Source: DATLMR01 sp035634255 (GTDB lineage: Bacteria; Acidobacteriota; Blastocatellia; UBA7656). From it: a stretch of 64,000 bases of DNA. The notes beneath the pieces are model-generated. The model made no database searches and was not told the origin of the DNA. It saw nothing but the letters and a program-made list of their open reading frames with translations. Location of the stretch: the NCBI GenBank assembly GCA_035634255.1, contig DASQDI010000024.1, positions 1 through 64,000 of the forward strand, read 5' to 3'. Numbering within the stretch: position 1 is the stretch's first letter; each line of letters begins with the position of its first letter. Both the position numbers and the translations under genes were made by a program. This document shows, one piece after another, positions 9,418 through 17,940 of this stretch.

Positions 9418-10272
9418 TCAATCCCACCTGTAAAAGCCCTCGCCCGTCTTCCTGCCGAGCTTCCCTTCCTCGACCTTCCGCCTGAGGTTATCCGGCGGGC
9501 GGAACACTTCCGAGCCGAGCTTCTCGAACAGGTACTCCGCTATGCTCAGCCTGATGTCGAGGCCGACAAGGTCTGTAAGGCGCAGGGGCCCCATCGGGTG
9601 GTTGTAACCGAGCACCATCGCCTTGTCGATGTCTTCGGCGCTCGCGACCCCCGCCTCGAGCATCCGCATGGCTTCGAGGCCGAGCGCGACGCCGAGCCTG
9701 CTGGTCGCGAACCCCGGAGTGTCTTTCACCGTGATCGCGTCCTTGCCGATGCGCGACGCCACTTCGAGCGCCCCGGCCAGGGTCTGCTCGGACGTGCCGG
9801 GCGCGACGACGATCTCAAGCAGCTTCATTATGTGGACCGGGTTGAAAAAGTGCATGCCGATTACGCGGTCCGGCCTCGCGGTCGCCGACGCTATCGACTC
9901 GACGCTGAGCGAAGAGGTGTTGGTGGCGAGCAGGGCCCCCGGCTTGCAGAGCCGGTCCAGCTCGCGGAAAATCTCCTGCTTCGCGTCGAGCCTTTCGACC
10001 ACCGCTTCGATGACGAGGTCGGCGTCGCCCGCCGCGTCTTCGAGGGCGGAGGCCGCGCGGATTCGGGAGAGGGTTTCCTCCATCTCCCGCGCGGTCGTCT
10101 TGCCCCGGTCCACGCCCTTTCTAAGGTTCTCCTCGACCCGCGCAATGCCCCGCGCGACGAAGTCCGGGGCGACATCGTAGAGCGCGACGGAGTACCCGGC
10201 CTGCGCCGACACCTGCGCGATCCCATGCCCCATCGTCCCCGCGCCGATCACCGATATTTTTTCGATTGCCAT
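9418..10272 (-). CDS. 3-hydroxybutyryl-CoA dehydrogenase family protein
   Basis: 284 aa, the size of the short, monofunctional Hbd/PaaH type. The NAD-binding motif is VIGAGTMGHGIAQ near the N-terminus, with GMHFFNPVHIMKLLEIV carrying the catalytic His141 and its partner Glu153. TNTSS at 118-122 supplies the substrate Ser. It oxidises a 3-hydroxyacyl-CoA to the 3-oxoacyl-CoA with NAD(P)+. In the operon it sits between two crotonases, which fits a hydration-oxidation pair. Whether the substrate is hydroxybutyryl-CoA, hydroxyadipyl-CoA or another acyl-CoA is not visible. No thiolase or acyl-CoA dehydrogenase is encoded in this operon, so they must be supplied elsewhere. Confidence 0.93.
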   Translation of the reverse strand: MAIEKISVIGAGTMGHGIAQVSAQAGYSVALYDVAPDFVARGIARVEENLRKGVDRGKTTAREMEETLSRIRAASALEDAAGDADLVIEAVVERLDAKQEIFRELDRLCKPGALLATNTSSLSVESIASATARPDRVIGMHFFNPVHIMKLLEIVVAPGTSEQTLAGALEVASRIGKDAITVKDTPGFATSRLGVALGLEAMRMLEAGVASAEDIDKAMVLGYNHPMGPLRLTDLVGLDIRLSIAEYLFEKLGSEVFRPPDNLRRKVEEGKLGRKTGEGFYRWD

Positions 10273-10335
10273 TATTGATCTCTTGACCCGCCTTGACTCG
10301 GCGGGCTCCGCCCCGGCGGCTCATCCGAAAGTCAC

Positions 10336-11118
10336 TCATTCGAAGTCCGGCTGCCGCTTCTCCACGAATGCGTTCAAGCCCTCGGAAGAGTCTTCCAGCT
10401 CGAAGCAAGCCTTCTGCGCCTCCGTCTCGTAGTCGAGCATCTCGTCGAAGCTCGCGTGATAGCTCCTGTATATCGCCCTTTTGATCATGGCGTTGATCGC
10501 CGGCGGATTCCGGATCAGCTTATGGACCATCTTCTGGGTCGTCAGCTCAAGCATGTCGTGGTGCACGACGACGTTGACGAGGCCGAGCCTCATGGCCTCG
10601 TGGGCGGAGACGACATCCCCGCCCATCATCATCTCGCACGCCACGGCCGGGCCGACGAGCCTCGGGAGAAAGAAGGTCCCGCCCCAGTCGGGGTGGAGGC
10701 CGAGGCGGATGAACGTCTCCCCGAAGGTGGCATTCTCGCTCGCGACCCGGATGTCGCACGCGAGCGCCAGGTTGATGCCCCCGCCCGCCGCCGGCCCGTT
10801 GATCGACGCGACGACCGGCTTGGGCAGGTCGCGGATCTTCGAGACCACCCTGCGCGCCGAGGCTAGCACGCGGTCGAGCGACCGCGCGTCCCCCGTGTTC
10901 CTCACCTTCGCGAGAAACCTCACGTCGGCCCCCGAGCAGAAGCCGGAGCCGGAGCCGGTCAGCACGACCGCGCGAATCTCTTCGGACTCGCACTCGCAGA
11001 GCGCCGCGTGAATCTCCTCCCTCATCGTCCCGACGAACGCATTCAGCTTCTCGGGCCGGTTCAAAGTTATCCGCGCGACCGCGCCCTCCTTCTCGAACAA
11101 TATGTTTTCGAATTCCAT
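10336..11118 (-). CDS. crotonase-fold isomerase, PaaG/ECI-like (both hydratase Glu lost)
   Basis: 260 aa crotonase-fold protein. The fold motifs are present (GFCSGADVRFL, AAGGGINLALACD), but at the two hydratase Glu positions it has Asn116 and Phe136. It keeps an Asp in LHPDWGGTFFLPR (D144). That pattern, P-D-x-G-G-T/S-x-F-L-P-R, is what I associate with the isomerase branch (PaaG, enoyl-CoA isomerases), where an Asp acts as catalytic base. It is therefore more likely an isomerase or ring-opening type enzyme than a hydratase. It lies third from the 3' end of the TetR-led operon, 63 bases upstream of the dehydrogenase gene. The specific reaction is inferred. Confidence 0.85.
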   Translation of the reverse strand: MEFENILFEKEGAVARITLNRPEKLNAFVGTMREEIHAALCECESEEIRAVVLTGSGSGFCSGADVRFLAKVRNTGDARSLDRVLASARRVVSKIRDLPKPVVASINGPAAGGGINLALACDIRVASENATFGETFIRLGLHPDWGGTFFLPRLVGPAVACEMMMGGDVVSAHEAMRLGLVNVVVHHDMLELTTQKMVHKLIRNPPAINAMIKRAIYRSYHASFDEMLDYETEAQKACFELEDSSEGLNAFVEKRQPDFE

Positions 11119-11226
11119 CTCGATCCCCTACTCGCCCTTGATCGGCGGGTGCGGGGCCGGCTCAGGGTAGAGCTAAAGCCCCATGACAGTCGTTCGAATA
11201 CGATCCCATATTTGAAAGGAGAATAG

Positions 11227-12009
11227 CTACTCGCCCTTGAAGTGAGGCTTCCGTTTTTCGCGGAAGGCGCGAACGCCCTCGCGGTGGTCTTCCGATTTAA
11301 TGAGCACGCTCTGCGCGAGGGCCTCAAGCATGCGCCCGGTCTGGAAGTCGCTCGTGACCGAGTGCCACAGGATGCGCTTGGCGATGCCCAGGGCCTCCGG
11401 CGCGCGGGTCAGCAGGTGCTCGGCCAGGGCCCTCGTGTGGCCCATCAGCTCGTCGTGAGGGACGACCCGGTTGACCAGCCCTATGCGCTCGGCCTCGCTC
11501 GCGGAGATCATCTCGCCCGTGAAGATCAGCTCTTTGGACTTGCCATACCCGATCAGCTTAACCAGCCGCGAGCAGCCCCCGGCTCCGGGGATGAGGCCGA
11601 TGTTGTTCTCGCGAAAGCCGAAGCGCGCCTGGTCGGAAGCGATCCGGATGTCGCAGGAGAGCGTTATCTGAAGCCCGGCCCCGGTGCAGGGGCCGTTGAT
11701 CGCCGCCAGCACGGGCTTCTCGATCAGCTCAAGCTCGTCGAAGAATTGCGTGAGCCTGTGGTTCTCCGCGCGGAACTTCGCCGTCTTCCACTCCCGCTCG
11801 AAGTACTCGATGTCGCCGCCGGCGGAGAAGGCGCGGCCCTCCCCCGTGAATACGACCACGGCGATCTCTTCGTTGGTCTGGAGCTCGGTGAAGAGGCGGG
11901 AGAAGTCCGCGCGCATATCGTCGTTGATCGCGTTGAGGCGCTCGGGCCTGTTGAGGGTGATGGTCGCGATCCGGTCTTTAAGCTCGAAAAGAAGTGTCTT
12001 ATATTCCAT
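11227..12009 (-). CDS. enoyl-CoA hydratase/isomerase family protein
   Basis: About 260 aa from ATG 12009 (MEYKTLLFEL...). An upstream ATG at 12054 would add 15 residues with no family counterpart, so the shorter start is preferred, although neither has a strong ribosome site. Crotonase motifs: FSAGGDIEYF for the oxyanion hole, then TGAGLQITLSCD, where the first catalytic Glu is Gln114. GFRENNIGLIPGAGG retains Glu134. With one of the two glutamates kept it resembles isomerase or lyase members more than classical hydratases. A 108-base gap follows before the next gene, containing TTCGAA within GTCGTTCGAATACGA (11190-11204), only weakly similar to the TetR operator. Substrate unknown. Confidence 0.87.
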   Translation of the reverse strand: MEYKTLLFELKDRIATITLNRPERLNAINDDMRADFSRLFTELQTNEEIAVVVFTGEGRAFSAGGDIEYFEREWKTAKFRAENHRLTQFFDELELIEKPVLAAINGPCTGAGLQITLSCDIRIASDQARFGFRENNIGLIPGAGGCSRLVKLIGYGKSKELIFTGEMISASEAERIGLVNRVVPHDELMGHTRALAEHLLTRAPEALGIAKRILWHSVTSDFQTGRMLEALAQSVLIKSEDHREGVRAFREKRKPHFKGE

Positions 12010-12084
12010 TGCCTGTTCTGGGAAACGCGCGCCCTTCCGCGGAGGTGTAATCATACGAAAAGGCGCGGGGTAAAACCAGCCGCG

Positions 12085-13557
12085 TCACTCCCCCTTGAAC
12101 TCCGCCCTGCCCGACGGCCCCGCCGAGGTGCTGACGACGACCGCCTTGGTCTCTGAGTAGTAATCGAGCGCCTCGATCCCGTGCTCTTTCCCGAGCCCGC
12201 TCTGCTTGAACCCGCCGAACGGGAGCTCGTCGTAGATCGTCTGCGGGGAGTTGATCCACGTGTAGCCGGCCTCGATCCGCTCGGCCGCCCGCGTCGCCCG
12301 GTTCAGGTCGTTGGTCCAGATCGACGAGCCGAGCCCGTAGATGGAGTCGTTGGCCTTATCGATTGCCTCGTTCAGATCCCCGACGCGGAAGATGGGGAGC
12401 GCGGGGCCGAAGACTTCCTCGGTCGCGACCCTCGCGTCTTCGGGGACATCGACCAGCAGGGTCGGCGCGTAGAAGTAGCCGCTGTCGTACCCTTCGCCAT
12501 TAAGCATCCCGCCGCCGGTCAGGGCGCGGGCCCCGCGGTCGAGCGCGTCCCGGACCTGCGAGTCGACCTCGTCGCGCTGGCCCCGGCTGTGCATCGGGCC
12601 GATGACCGTGCCTTCCGCGAGCCCGTTCCCGACCCGCAGTTTCTTAACCCTCGCTACGAGCCTGTCGATGAACTCGTCGGCTATGGAGTCGAACAGGTAG
12701 AGCCGCTTGATGGCGAGGCACGCCTGCCCGCAGTTGAAGAAGCGCCCGACCGACGCGGCCTTCGAAGCCGCGTCCAAGTCGGCGTCGTCGCAGACGATCA
12801 TCGGGTCCGAGCCCCCGAGCTCAAGCGTCACGCGCTTGATGGTGCTGGCGGCGCTCGCCATCACGCGGCGGCCCACGTCGGTCGAGCCCGTGAACCCGAT
12901 CTTCCTGACTTTCGGATTGGTGACTATCTCTTCGCCGACGACCGAGCCCTGCCCCGTCACCATGTTGATGACCCCTTTCGGCAGCCCCGCCTCTTCGAAG
13001 AGGCCGACCACCCTGAGGTCCGTCAGGGGCGTCGTCTCGGCCGGCTTGATCACCATGGTGTTCCCGGCGAGCAGCGCGGGGCCGATCTTGTTCCCCATCA
13101 GAGAGACGGGGAAATTCCACGGGACTATCGCGCCGCACACCCCGAGCGGGCGCTTGATGATCATCCCGTACTTGCCGTCGTCGATCTGCGGGATATAGCC
13201 GCCCCGAATGTTCTTCCCGAGGCCCGCGTAGTATTCGATAGTGTGGGCGTAGCGGCGAATCTCAAGGACCGCTTCGCGGATGGGCTTGCCCTGCTCTTTG
13301 GTGAGCAGAGTCGCGAGCTCCTTCTCATGCATCCTGATAAGTTCGACGGTGCGGCGCAGGACATCCGCGCGCTTCGCCTGGGTCCATTCGCTCCAGACGG
13401 CGAAGGCGGCCTCCGCCGCGTCGATGGCCTCGCGAGCATCTTCGACGGTCGCGCGCGGGGCGGTATCGACCGCCTCCCCCGTGGCGGGATTCACCACTTC
13501 GATCATGTCGCCGCTGCGCGACCCGACCCACTCTCCCCCAATCAACATCTGAGCCAT
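12085..13557 (-). CDS. NAD(P)-dependent aldehyde dehydrogenase (copy 1)
   Basis: 490 aa, full length for the ALDH superfamily. The Rossmann and catalytic features are visible: VPWNFP, IKPAE, GFTGSTDVG, LELGGSDP with general-base Glu246, and FFNCGQACLA with nucleophile Cys280. The C-terminal ELPFGGFKQSGLGKEHG and the residue pattern fit the succinate-semialdehyde/benzaldehyde-type group. It oxidises an aldehyde to the acid, presumably within the pathway of the TetR-led operon. Its sister gene at 13660-15105 is gap-free in alignment up to the catalytic Cys, so the pair arose by duplication. Which aldehyde is used cannot be inferred. Confidence 0.93.
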   Translation of the reverse strand: MAQMLIGGEWVGSRSGDMIEVVNPATGEAVDTAPRATVEDAREAIDAAEAAFAVWSEWTQAKRADVLRRTVELIRMHEKELATLLTKEQGKPIREAVLEIRRYAHTIEYYAGLGKNIRGGYIPQIDDGKYGMIIKRPLGVCGAIVPWNFPVSLMGNKIGPALLAGNTMVIKPAETTPLTDLRVVGLFEEAGLPKGVINMVTGQGSVVGEEIVTNPKVRKIGFTGSTDVGRRVMASAASTIKRVTLELGGSDPMIVCDDADLDAASKAASVGRFFNCGQACLAIKRLYLFDSIADEFIDRLVARVKKLRVGNGLAEGTVIGPMHSRGQRDEVDSQVRDALDRGARALTGGGMLNGEGYDSGYFYAPTLLVDVPEDARVATEEVFGPALPIFRVGDLNEAIDKANDSIYGLGSSIWTNDLNRATRAAERIEAGYTWINSPQTIYDELPFGGFKQSGLGKEHGIEALDYYSETKAVVVSTSAGPSGRAEFKGE

Positions 13558-13659
13558 TTGAAATCTCCCGAGCCCCGGACCGGCGGCGCGTCGGCAAGCT
13601 CTGTCGACGCGCCGCCCCGGCGCTTTCTTTAATCCGCCCGGTCCCGACTACCCTTCCGA

Positions 13660-15105
13660 CTACCTCGTGATGACGACGCCCTTCGGCTCAAGGTAATAAT
13701 CGAGAGCCTCGGGGCCGTGCTCCCTGCCGAAGCCGCTCGCCTTGACCCCCCCGAACGGGAGCTCGTCGTAGCCGTAGTGGAGCGAGTTCACCCAGACGTT
13801 GCCCGCCTCGATCCTGTCGATGGCCGTCTCGATGTTATCGAGGTTCTTGGTCCAGATCGACGAGCCGAGCCCGTAGATTGAGCCGTTCGCTTTTTCGATG
13901 GCTTCGTCGAGGCTCCCGACGCGGAAGATGGGGAGCAGCGGGCCGAAGGTCTCTTCGCGCACGGCCCTCGCGTCGTCCGGCACGTCCGTCAGGATCGTCG
14001 GCTGGAAGAAGAAGCCCTTCTCGTACTGAGCCCCTTCGGGCCTCGCCCCGCCTAAAAGGACCTTCGCCCCGCGATCAATCGCGTCCTTGACCTGGGCCTC
14101 GATCTCGTCGCGCTGCGCGGCGGTGTGGAGCGGGCCCATGCGAATCTTCGGCTTCTCGGCCTTGGTCAGCCCATCGCCGACTTCGTAGCGCGAGACCTTG
14201 CCGACCAGAGCGTTGACGAATTCGTCGTAGACCTGATCGAAGACGTAGAGCCGCTTGACGGCTAGGCAAGCCTGCCCGGCGTTCCAGAAGCGGCCCACCA
14301 TCGCGCCCTGCACGGCTTTCGGGATGTCCGCGTCGTCGCAGACGATCATCGGGTCCGAGCCCCCGAGCTCAAGCGTCACGCGCTTGAAGTCCCCGCAGGC
14401 GACCTCGGCCACGTGCTTGCCGGTCCCGCTCTCGCCTGTGAAAGCGATGCGGCGGACCTTCGGGTTGCGGAGCAGCTCTTCGCCGACGACCCCGCCCGGC
14501 CCGGTGATGACGTTCAGAACGCCCGCGGGGAACCCGGCCTGGTTCATCAGCTCGATGATGCGGATGGTCGTCAAAGGGGTCGTGGAAGCCGGCTTCACGA
14601 CAATCGTGTTGCCCGCCGCGAGCGCGGGGCCGACCTTCGTGCCCATCAGGGTGATCGGGAAATTCCACGGCACGATGGCCCCGCATACGCCGAGCGGCTT
14701 ATGGACGACCATGCCGTAAGCGTTCTTGGCGGGTAGAGGGACGTGCGCCCCGCGCACCTTGGAGGCGAGCCCCGCGTAAAACTCGATGCCGTGAATGAAG
14801 TGCTCGATCTCGCCCCCGGCCTCCATGAGGGGCTTCCCCTGCTCACGGCTGAGCAGTTCCGCGAGGCCCTTCCGCTCGGCTTCGACCGCCTCGATAGACT
14901 TGAATAAAAGATTCGCGCGCTCTTCGGCCGAAGTCTGCCTCCACGAATCGAATGCCTGGTACGCCGCGTCTATCGCCCTACGGGCGTCCTCGACGTTGCC
15001 CTTCGGGGCCGTGTCTACCACCTCTCCCGTGGACGGGTTGCGGACTTCGTAAGTCTCGCCTGACGCGGAATCGATAGACTCTCCTGCTACAAACATCTTC
15101 GCCAT
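13660..15105 (-). CDS. NAD(P)-dependent aldehyde dehydrogenase (copy 2)
   Basis: 481 aa. It aligns without gaps to the neighbouring ALDH through residue 280, including LGVCGAIVPWNFP, LELGGSDPMIVCDDAD (Glu246) and AGQACLAVKRLY (Cys280). It is therefore a tandem paralogue that has diverged in the C-terminal third and in the substrate-funnel region. The cofactor loop reads FTGESGTGK instead of FTGSTDVGR, so the two copies may differ in cofactor or substrate. CGGAGG lies just upstream of ATG 15105. It is third in transcription order, after the TetR gene and a hydratase gene. Confidence 0.93.
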   Translation of the reverse strand: MAKMFVAGESIDSASGETYEVRNPSTGEVVDTAPKGNVEDARRAIDAAYQAFDSWRQTSAEERANLLFKSIEAVEAERKGLAELLSREQGKPLMEAGGEIEHFIHGIEFYAGLASKVRGAHVPLPAKNAYGMVVHKPLGVCGAIVPWNFPITLMGTKVGPALAAGNTIVVKPASTTPLTTIRIIELMNQAGFPAGVLNVITGPGGVVGEELLRNPKVRRIAFTGESGTGKHVAEVACGDFKRVTLELGGSDPMIVCDDADIPKAVQGAMVGRFWNAGQACLAVKRLYVFDQVYDEFVNALVGKVSRYEVGDGLTKAEKPKIRMGPLHTAAQRDEIEAQVKDAIDRGAKVLLGGARPEGAQYEKGFFFQPTILTDVPDDARAVREETFGPLLPIFRVGSLDEAIEKANGSIYGLGSSIWTKNLDNIETAIDRIEAGNVWVNSLHYGYDELPFGGVKASGFGREHGPEALDYYLEPKGVVITR

Positions 15106-15175
15106 TTAACTCCTCCGTTTGTGGGGGCCGCCGCCAGCGGGACGACGAGGCTGGCCGTACGACTCCGGCCCCATT

Positions 15176-15979
15176 TTACCTGCCCTTGAATTGACCCTGC
15201 CGCTTCTGCGAATAAGCCTTCAGGCCCTCTTCGGCGTCCTCGCTCTCGAAGAGCTGCTGCAACAGCTCGCGTTCGAGCGCGAGCGCCTCGGCCTGCGGCA
15301 GTTCGAGGCCGGTCTGAACAGACCGCTTGATGAGCCCGACGGCCTTGCTCGCCTTCGCGGGCGCGACGAACTGGCCCGCGTATTCGAGCACCTTCTCGAA
15401 GAAATTCTCCTCCTCGAAGACGTGGCTGACGAGGCCGATCTCGAGCGCCTCGTCCACGGAGATCGTGCGCCCGGTCATCAACAGCTCAAGGCCCTTGCCC
15501 TTCCCGACCACGCGCGGGAGCCTCTGCGTGCCTCCCATCCCGGGGAGCAGGCCGAGGTTGATCTCGGGGAGCCCGAGCATTCCGGGGCCCCGCTTCGCGA
15601 TCCGGATGTCGCAGGCGAGCGCGATCTCAAGGCCGCCCCCGACCGCGTGGCCGTTTATGGCGGCGATGACGAGCTTCTGCGTGTTCTCCAGCCGCATCAG
15701 GGTCTCGTTCCCATGCAGGCTGAAGAAGTAGCGGAACTGTTTGGTCGCGCTCAACAGCATCTTGATGTTCGCGCCCGCGCAGAAGAACTTCTCCCCCGCC
15801 CCGCGCAGCACGATGACGTGAACGTCCTCGTCGAGTCGGGCTTCGAGGATGGCGTCGTCGAGGTCGCGCATCATGTCGTAGGTGTAAGTGTTCGCGGGCG
15901 GGTCGTTCAGTTCGATGACCGCGATCCCATTCTCCGCGGTGTAGTTGACCAGCCTGTTCTCCATTGCTTCTCTAGTCAT
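15176..15979 (-). CDS. enoyl-CoA hydratase, first enzyme gene of operon
   Basis: 267 aa crotonase with both catalytic glutamates (VGGGLEIALACD, Glu118; GLPEINLGLLPGMGGTQRL, Glu139), so a genuine hydratase is likely. The substrate-facing N-terminal segment is unusual: NDPPANTYTYDMMRDL replaces the normal NRPxxxNAL motif, suggesting a non-standard acyl group. A GGGAGA site lies ahead of ATG 15979. The next gene upstream is the TetR regulator, ending 45 bases away, so both should share the promoter at 16733-16761. An internal ATG six codons in (MENRL) is a possible alternative start. Confidence 0.92.
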   Translation of the reverse strand: MTREAMENRLVNYTAENGIAVIELNDPPANTYTYDMMRDLDDAILEARLDEDVHVIVLRGAGEKFFCAGANIKMLLSATKQFRYFFSLHGNETLMRLENTQKLVIAAINGHAVGGGLEIALACDIRIAKRGPGMLGLPEINLGLLPGMGGTQRLPRVVGKGKGLELLMTGRTISVDEALEIGLVSHVFEEENFFEKVLEYAGQFVAPAKASKAVGLIKRSVQTGLELPQAEALALERELLQQLFESEDAEEGLKAYSQKRQGQFKGR

Positions 15980-16024
15980 AAGATTCTCCCGATATTTATA
16001 GGGCGAAAGCGGTCGCCCGCCGGG

Positions 16025-16693
16025 TCACTGCTGCCAGACGGAGACGTTGCGGTCCAGGTGCGACTCGCGCCCCGTCTCGATCTTCTCGGCCTGGGGCGCT
16101 TTCCCGCCCAGGAACCCCGATAGGAACAGGGCCGTTATGTTCTGCGACAGCCCCGCCGCGTCCACGTCCTTGCGCGGGTTGTACCAGTTGTATATCCAGT
16201 TCATCATCCCGAAGAGGGAGAAGGTCGCCACCCTCACGTCCACCCCCTCGACCTTGTGCTCCCGCGCGATTTCCGAGACGAGGCCCATCGCGAGGTCGAC
16301 GTACTGGCGCTTCTTGTTGTTCACCTTCCTGAACAGGTCCCCGCTTATCGAGTTCGCCTCGTGTGAAAGGACCTTCATCTCGTTCATGTTGTTCACGAAA
16401 TAGTTCAGGTGATTCTCTATCAGCAGCTTCAAGCGCCGCACCGGGTCGTCCACGCCCGCCAGCAGCCTCCGGCTCTCTTCGAGGACCGTGCCGAAGCAAT
16501 AGTCCTGAATGAGAAAGAGCAGCTCTTCCTTGCTGGAAAAATAGTAGTAGAGCCCCGAAAGGCTCATGCCTGTCGCGCGCGCGATGTCGCGGATGCTGGT
16601 CGGATGGTAGCCCTTTTCGGCAAAGATCGCCGCCGAGGTCTTGAGCACGTAGACGAGCTTCTGGTCGTATCTTGATTGAGACTCACCCGGCAT
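16025..16693 (-). CDS. TetR/AcrR-family repressor of the acyl-CoA operon
   Basis: 222 aa. The N-terminal helix-turn-helix is clear: AAIFAEKGYHPTSIRDIARATGMSLSGLYYYFSSKEELL (about residues 21-60). The all-alpha ligand domain follows and ends in a Pro/Lys tail. The domain resembles FadR/PaaR-type TetR repressors, which bind acyl-CoA thioesters and release DNA. It is the first gene of a leftward operon with seven acyl-CoA/aldehyde enzymes. A palindrome overlaps its own predicted transcription start, so autorepression and control of the operon are inferred. The inducing acyl-CoA is unknown. Confidence 0.92.
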   Translation of the reverse strand: MPGESQSRYDQKLVYVLKTSAAIFAEKGYHPTSIRDIARATGMSLSGLYYYFSSKEELLFLIQDYCFGTVLEESRRLLAGVDDPVRRLKLLIENHLNYFVNNMNEMKVLSHEANSISGDLFRKVNNKKRQYVDLAMGLVSEIAREHKVEGVDVRVATFSLFGMMNWIYNWYNPRKDVDAAGLSQNITALFLSGFLGGKAPQAEKIETGRESHLDRNVSVWQQ

Positions 16694-16717
16694 AATTAAG
16701 CGTTCGCTAAAACAATT

Positions 16718-16761
16718 TCGAACGAGTGTTCGATAATATAAGGAGCGGCCGGGTTAGTCAA
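16718..16761 (-). promoter_or_regulatory. operon promoter with TetR operator at the start site
   Basis: On the minus strand, TTGACT (16761-16756), a 17-base spacer and TATTAT (16738-16733) form a good sigma70 promoter. Directly downstream the palindrome TCGAACGAGTGTTCGA (16718-16733 on the plus strand) has 6-base arms and a 4-base centre. It covers the expected transcription start and lies about 25 bases upstream of the TetR start codon. It fits, with one mismatch, the CNAACGNNCGTTNG operator I recall for the phenylacetate repressor PaaR of Thermus. Binding is inferred from position and form. Confidence 0.7.
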
Positions 16762-16801
16762 GGTCGCGGGGAGCGCCCGTGTGGTGCTAGCATGAACGGG
16801 T

Positions 16802-17935
16802 ATGACACAGGACGTGGTAATAGTCGGGGGCGGGGTGATCGGGTCTTCGATAGCCTTCAGGCTCGCGCAGGCCGGGGCCAGAGTCACGGTCGTCGAGAGG
16901 GGCAGCCTGGGGTGCGAGTCGTCGCGCGCGGGCGCGGGGATGCTCGCGCCCCAGACCGAGGCCTACGGCCCCGGCCCGTTCTTCGACCTCTGCCTCGACA
17001 GCTTCAGGCTCTACCGGGACTTCGCCCACGAACTCTCCGAGCTTTCCGGCCTCGACGTCGAGTACCGGGACGAAGGGACGTTGAGGGTCTTCTTCGACGA
17101 CGACGAGAGGAGAGAGTCCGAAGAGTGGGCGGGCTGGCAGACCTCCGCGGGGCTCGCCCTTGAGCCCCTGACCCGGGCCGCCCTGAACGCGCTCGAACCG
17201 GCCATCCGGCGCGACAACGTCGGGGGGCTCTACCTCCCTTTCGAGCACCAGGTTGAAAACCGCAGGGTGATGGAAGCGCTCTCGGTAGTTCTGGGGCGCT
17301 CCGGCGTGAGGGTCGTCGAAGGCGAAGAGGTGAGAGAGATACTCGTGGACGGGGAGAGGGCCGCGGGCGTGGAGACGGGGCGAGGCCGTTTCGCGGCTGG
17401 CGTGGTCGTCGTAGCGGCCGGAAGCTGGTCGAGCCGTCTGCTCGGCCGCGCGGGCCTCGATGTCACAGTCGTCCCCGTGCGCGGGCAGATGGTCGCGGTG
17501 AAAGGGCCGGCGGCCCCCATCCGCCACGTCATTCATTCGAAGGAATGTTATCTGGTCCCGCGACTCGATGGCCGGATACTGATCGGGGCCACGGTCGAAT
17601 ACGAAGGCTACAAAAAAGGCAACACTCCCGGGGGCGTCGCTTCCCTGCTGACCGCCGGGATCAACCTGCTCCCCGAGTTGGAGAGCTTCGAGGTCGTGGA
17701 GATGTGGTCGGGCCTGAGGCCCGACACCCCCGATCACCTGCCCGTGCTCGGCCCAACGGGCGTGGATAACCTGCTGCTTGCGACGGGCCATTTCAGGAAC
17801 GGGTTGCTGCTCGCGCCGCGGACGGCCGAGCTGATCTCCCGGTACATTATCGATGGCAGTGCGGCGGAAGATATGGAGCCGTTCAGCCTCTTCAGGTTTG
17901 CGGGGGAGAGGTCGACGGAATCCTGCGCCCGGTGA
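16802..17935 (+). CDS. thiO: glycine oxidase ThiO (FAD-dependent amino acid oxidase)
   Basis: 377 aa. The FAD dinucleotide motif GGGVIGSSIAFRLAQAG is at the N-terminus and ESSRAGAGMLAPQTE follows. The C-terminal signatures MWSGLRPDTPDHLPVLG and ATGHFRNGLLLAP are characteristic of ThiO and related D-amino acid oxidases. ThiO oxidises glycine to iminoglycine, which feeds the thiazole ring of thiamine. No other thiamine gene is in the window, so the role rests on motif similarity; a sarcosine or D-amino acid oxidase is the alternative. It is divergent from the TetR gene across 108 bases and converges with ispH, leaving 5 bases between the stops. No strong ribosome site is visible before ATG 16802. 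Confidence 0.88.
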   Translation: MTQDVVIVGGGVIGSSIAFRLAQAGARVTVVERGSLGCESSRAGAGMLAPQTEAYGPGPFFDLCLDSFRLYRDFAHELSELSGLDVEYRDEGTLRVFFDDDERRESEEWAGWQTSAGLALEPLTRAALNALEPAIRRDNVGGLYLPFEHQVENRRVMEALSVVLGRSGVRVVEGEEVREILVDGERAAGVETGRGRFAAGVVVVAAGSWSSRLLGRAGLDVTVVPVRGQMVAVKGPAAPIRHVIHSKECYLVPRLDGRILIGATVEYEGYKKGNTPGGVASLLTAGINLLPELESFEVVEMWSGLRPDTPDHLPVLGPTGVDNLLLATGHFRNGLLLAPRTAELISRYIIDGSAAEDMEPFSLFRFAGERSTESCAR

Positions 17936-17940
17936 ATGCC

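Noticed and set aside
11190..11204. GTCGTTCGAATACGA as a second TetR operator in the crotonase operon
   Set aside because: Only the central TTCGAA is symmetric; the outer arms do not pair as in the site at 16718-16733, and no promoter overlaps it.
12181..13632. Open frame of about 480 codons opposite the first aldehyde dehydrogenase
   Set aside because: Opposite a full ALDH with Glu246 and Cys280; no motif of its own.
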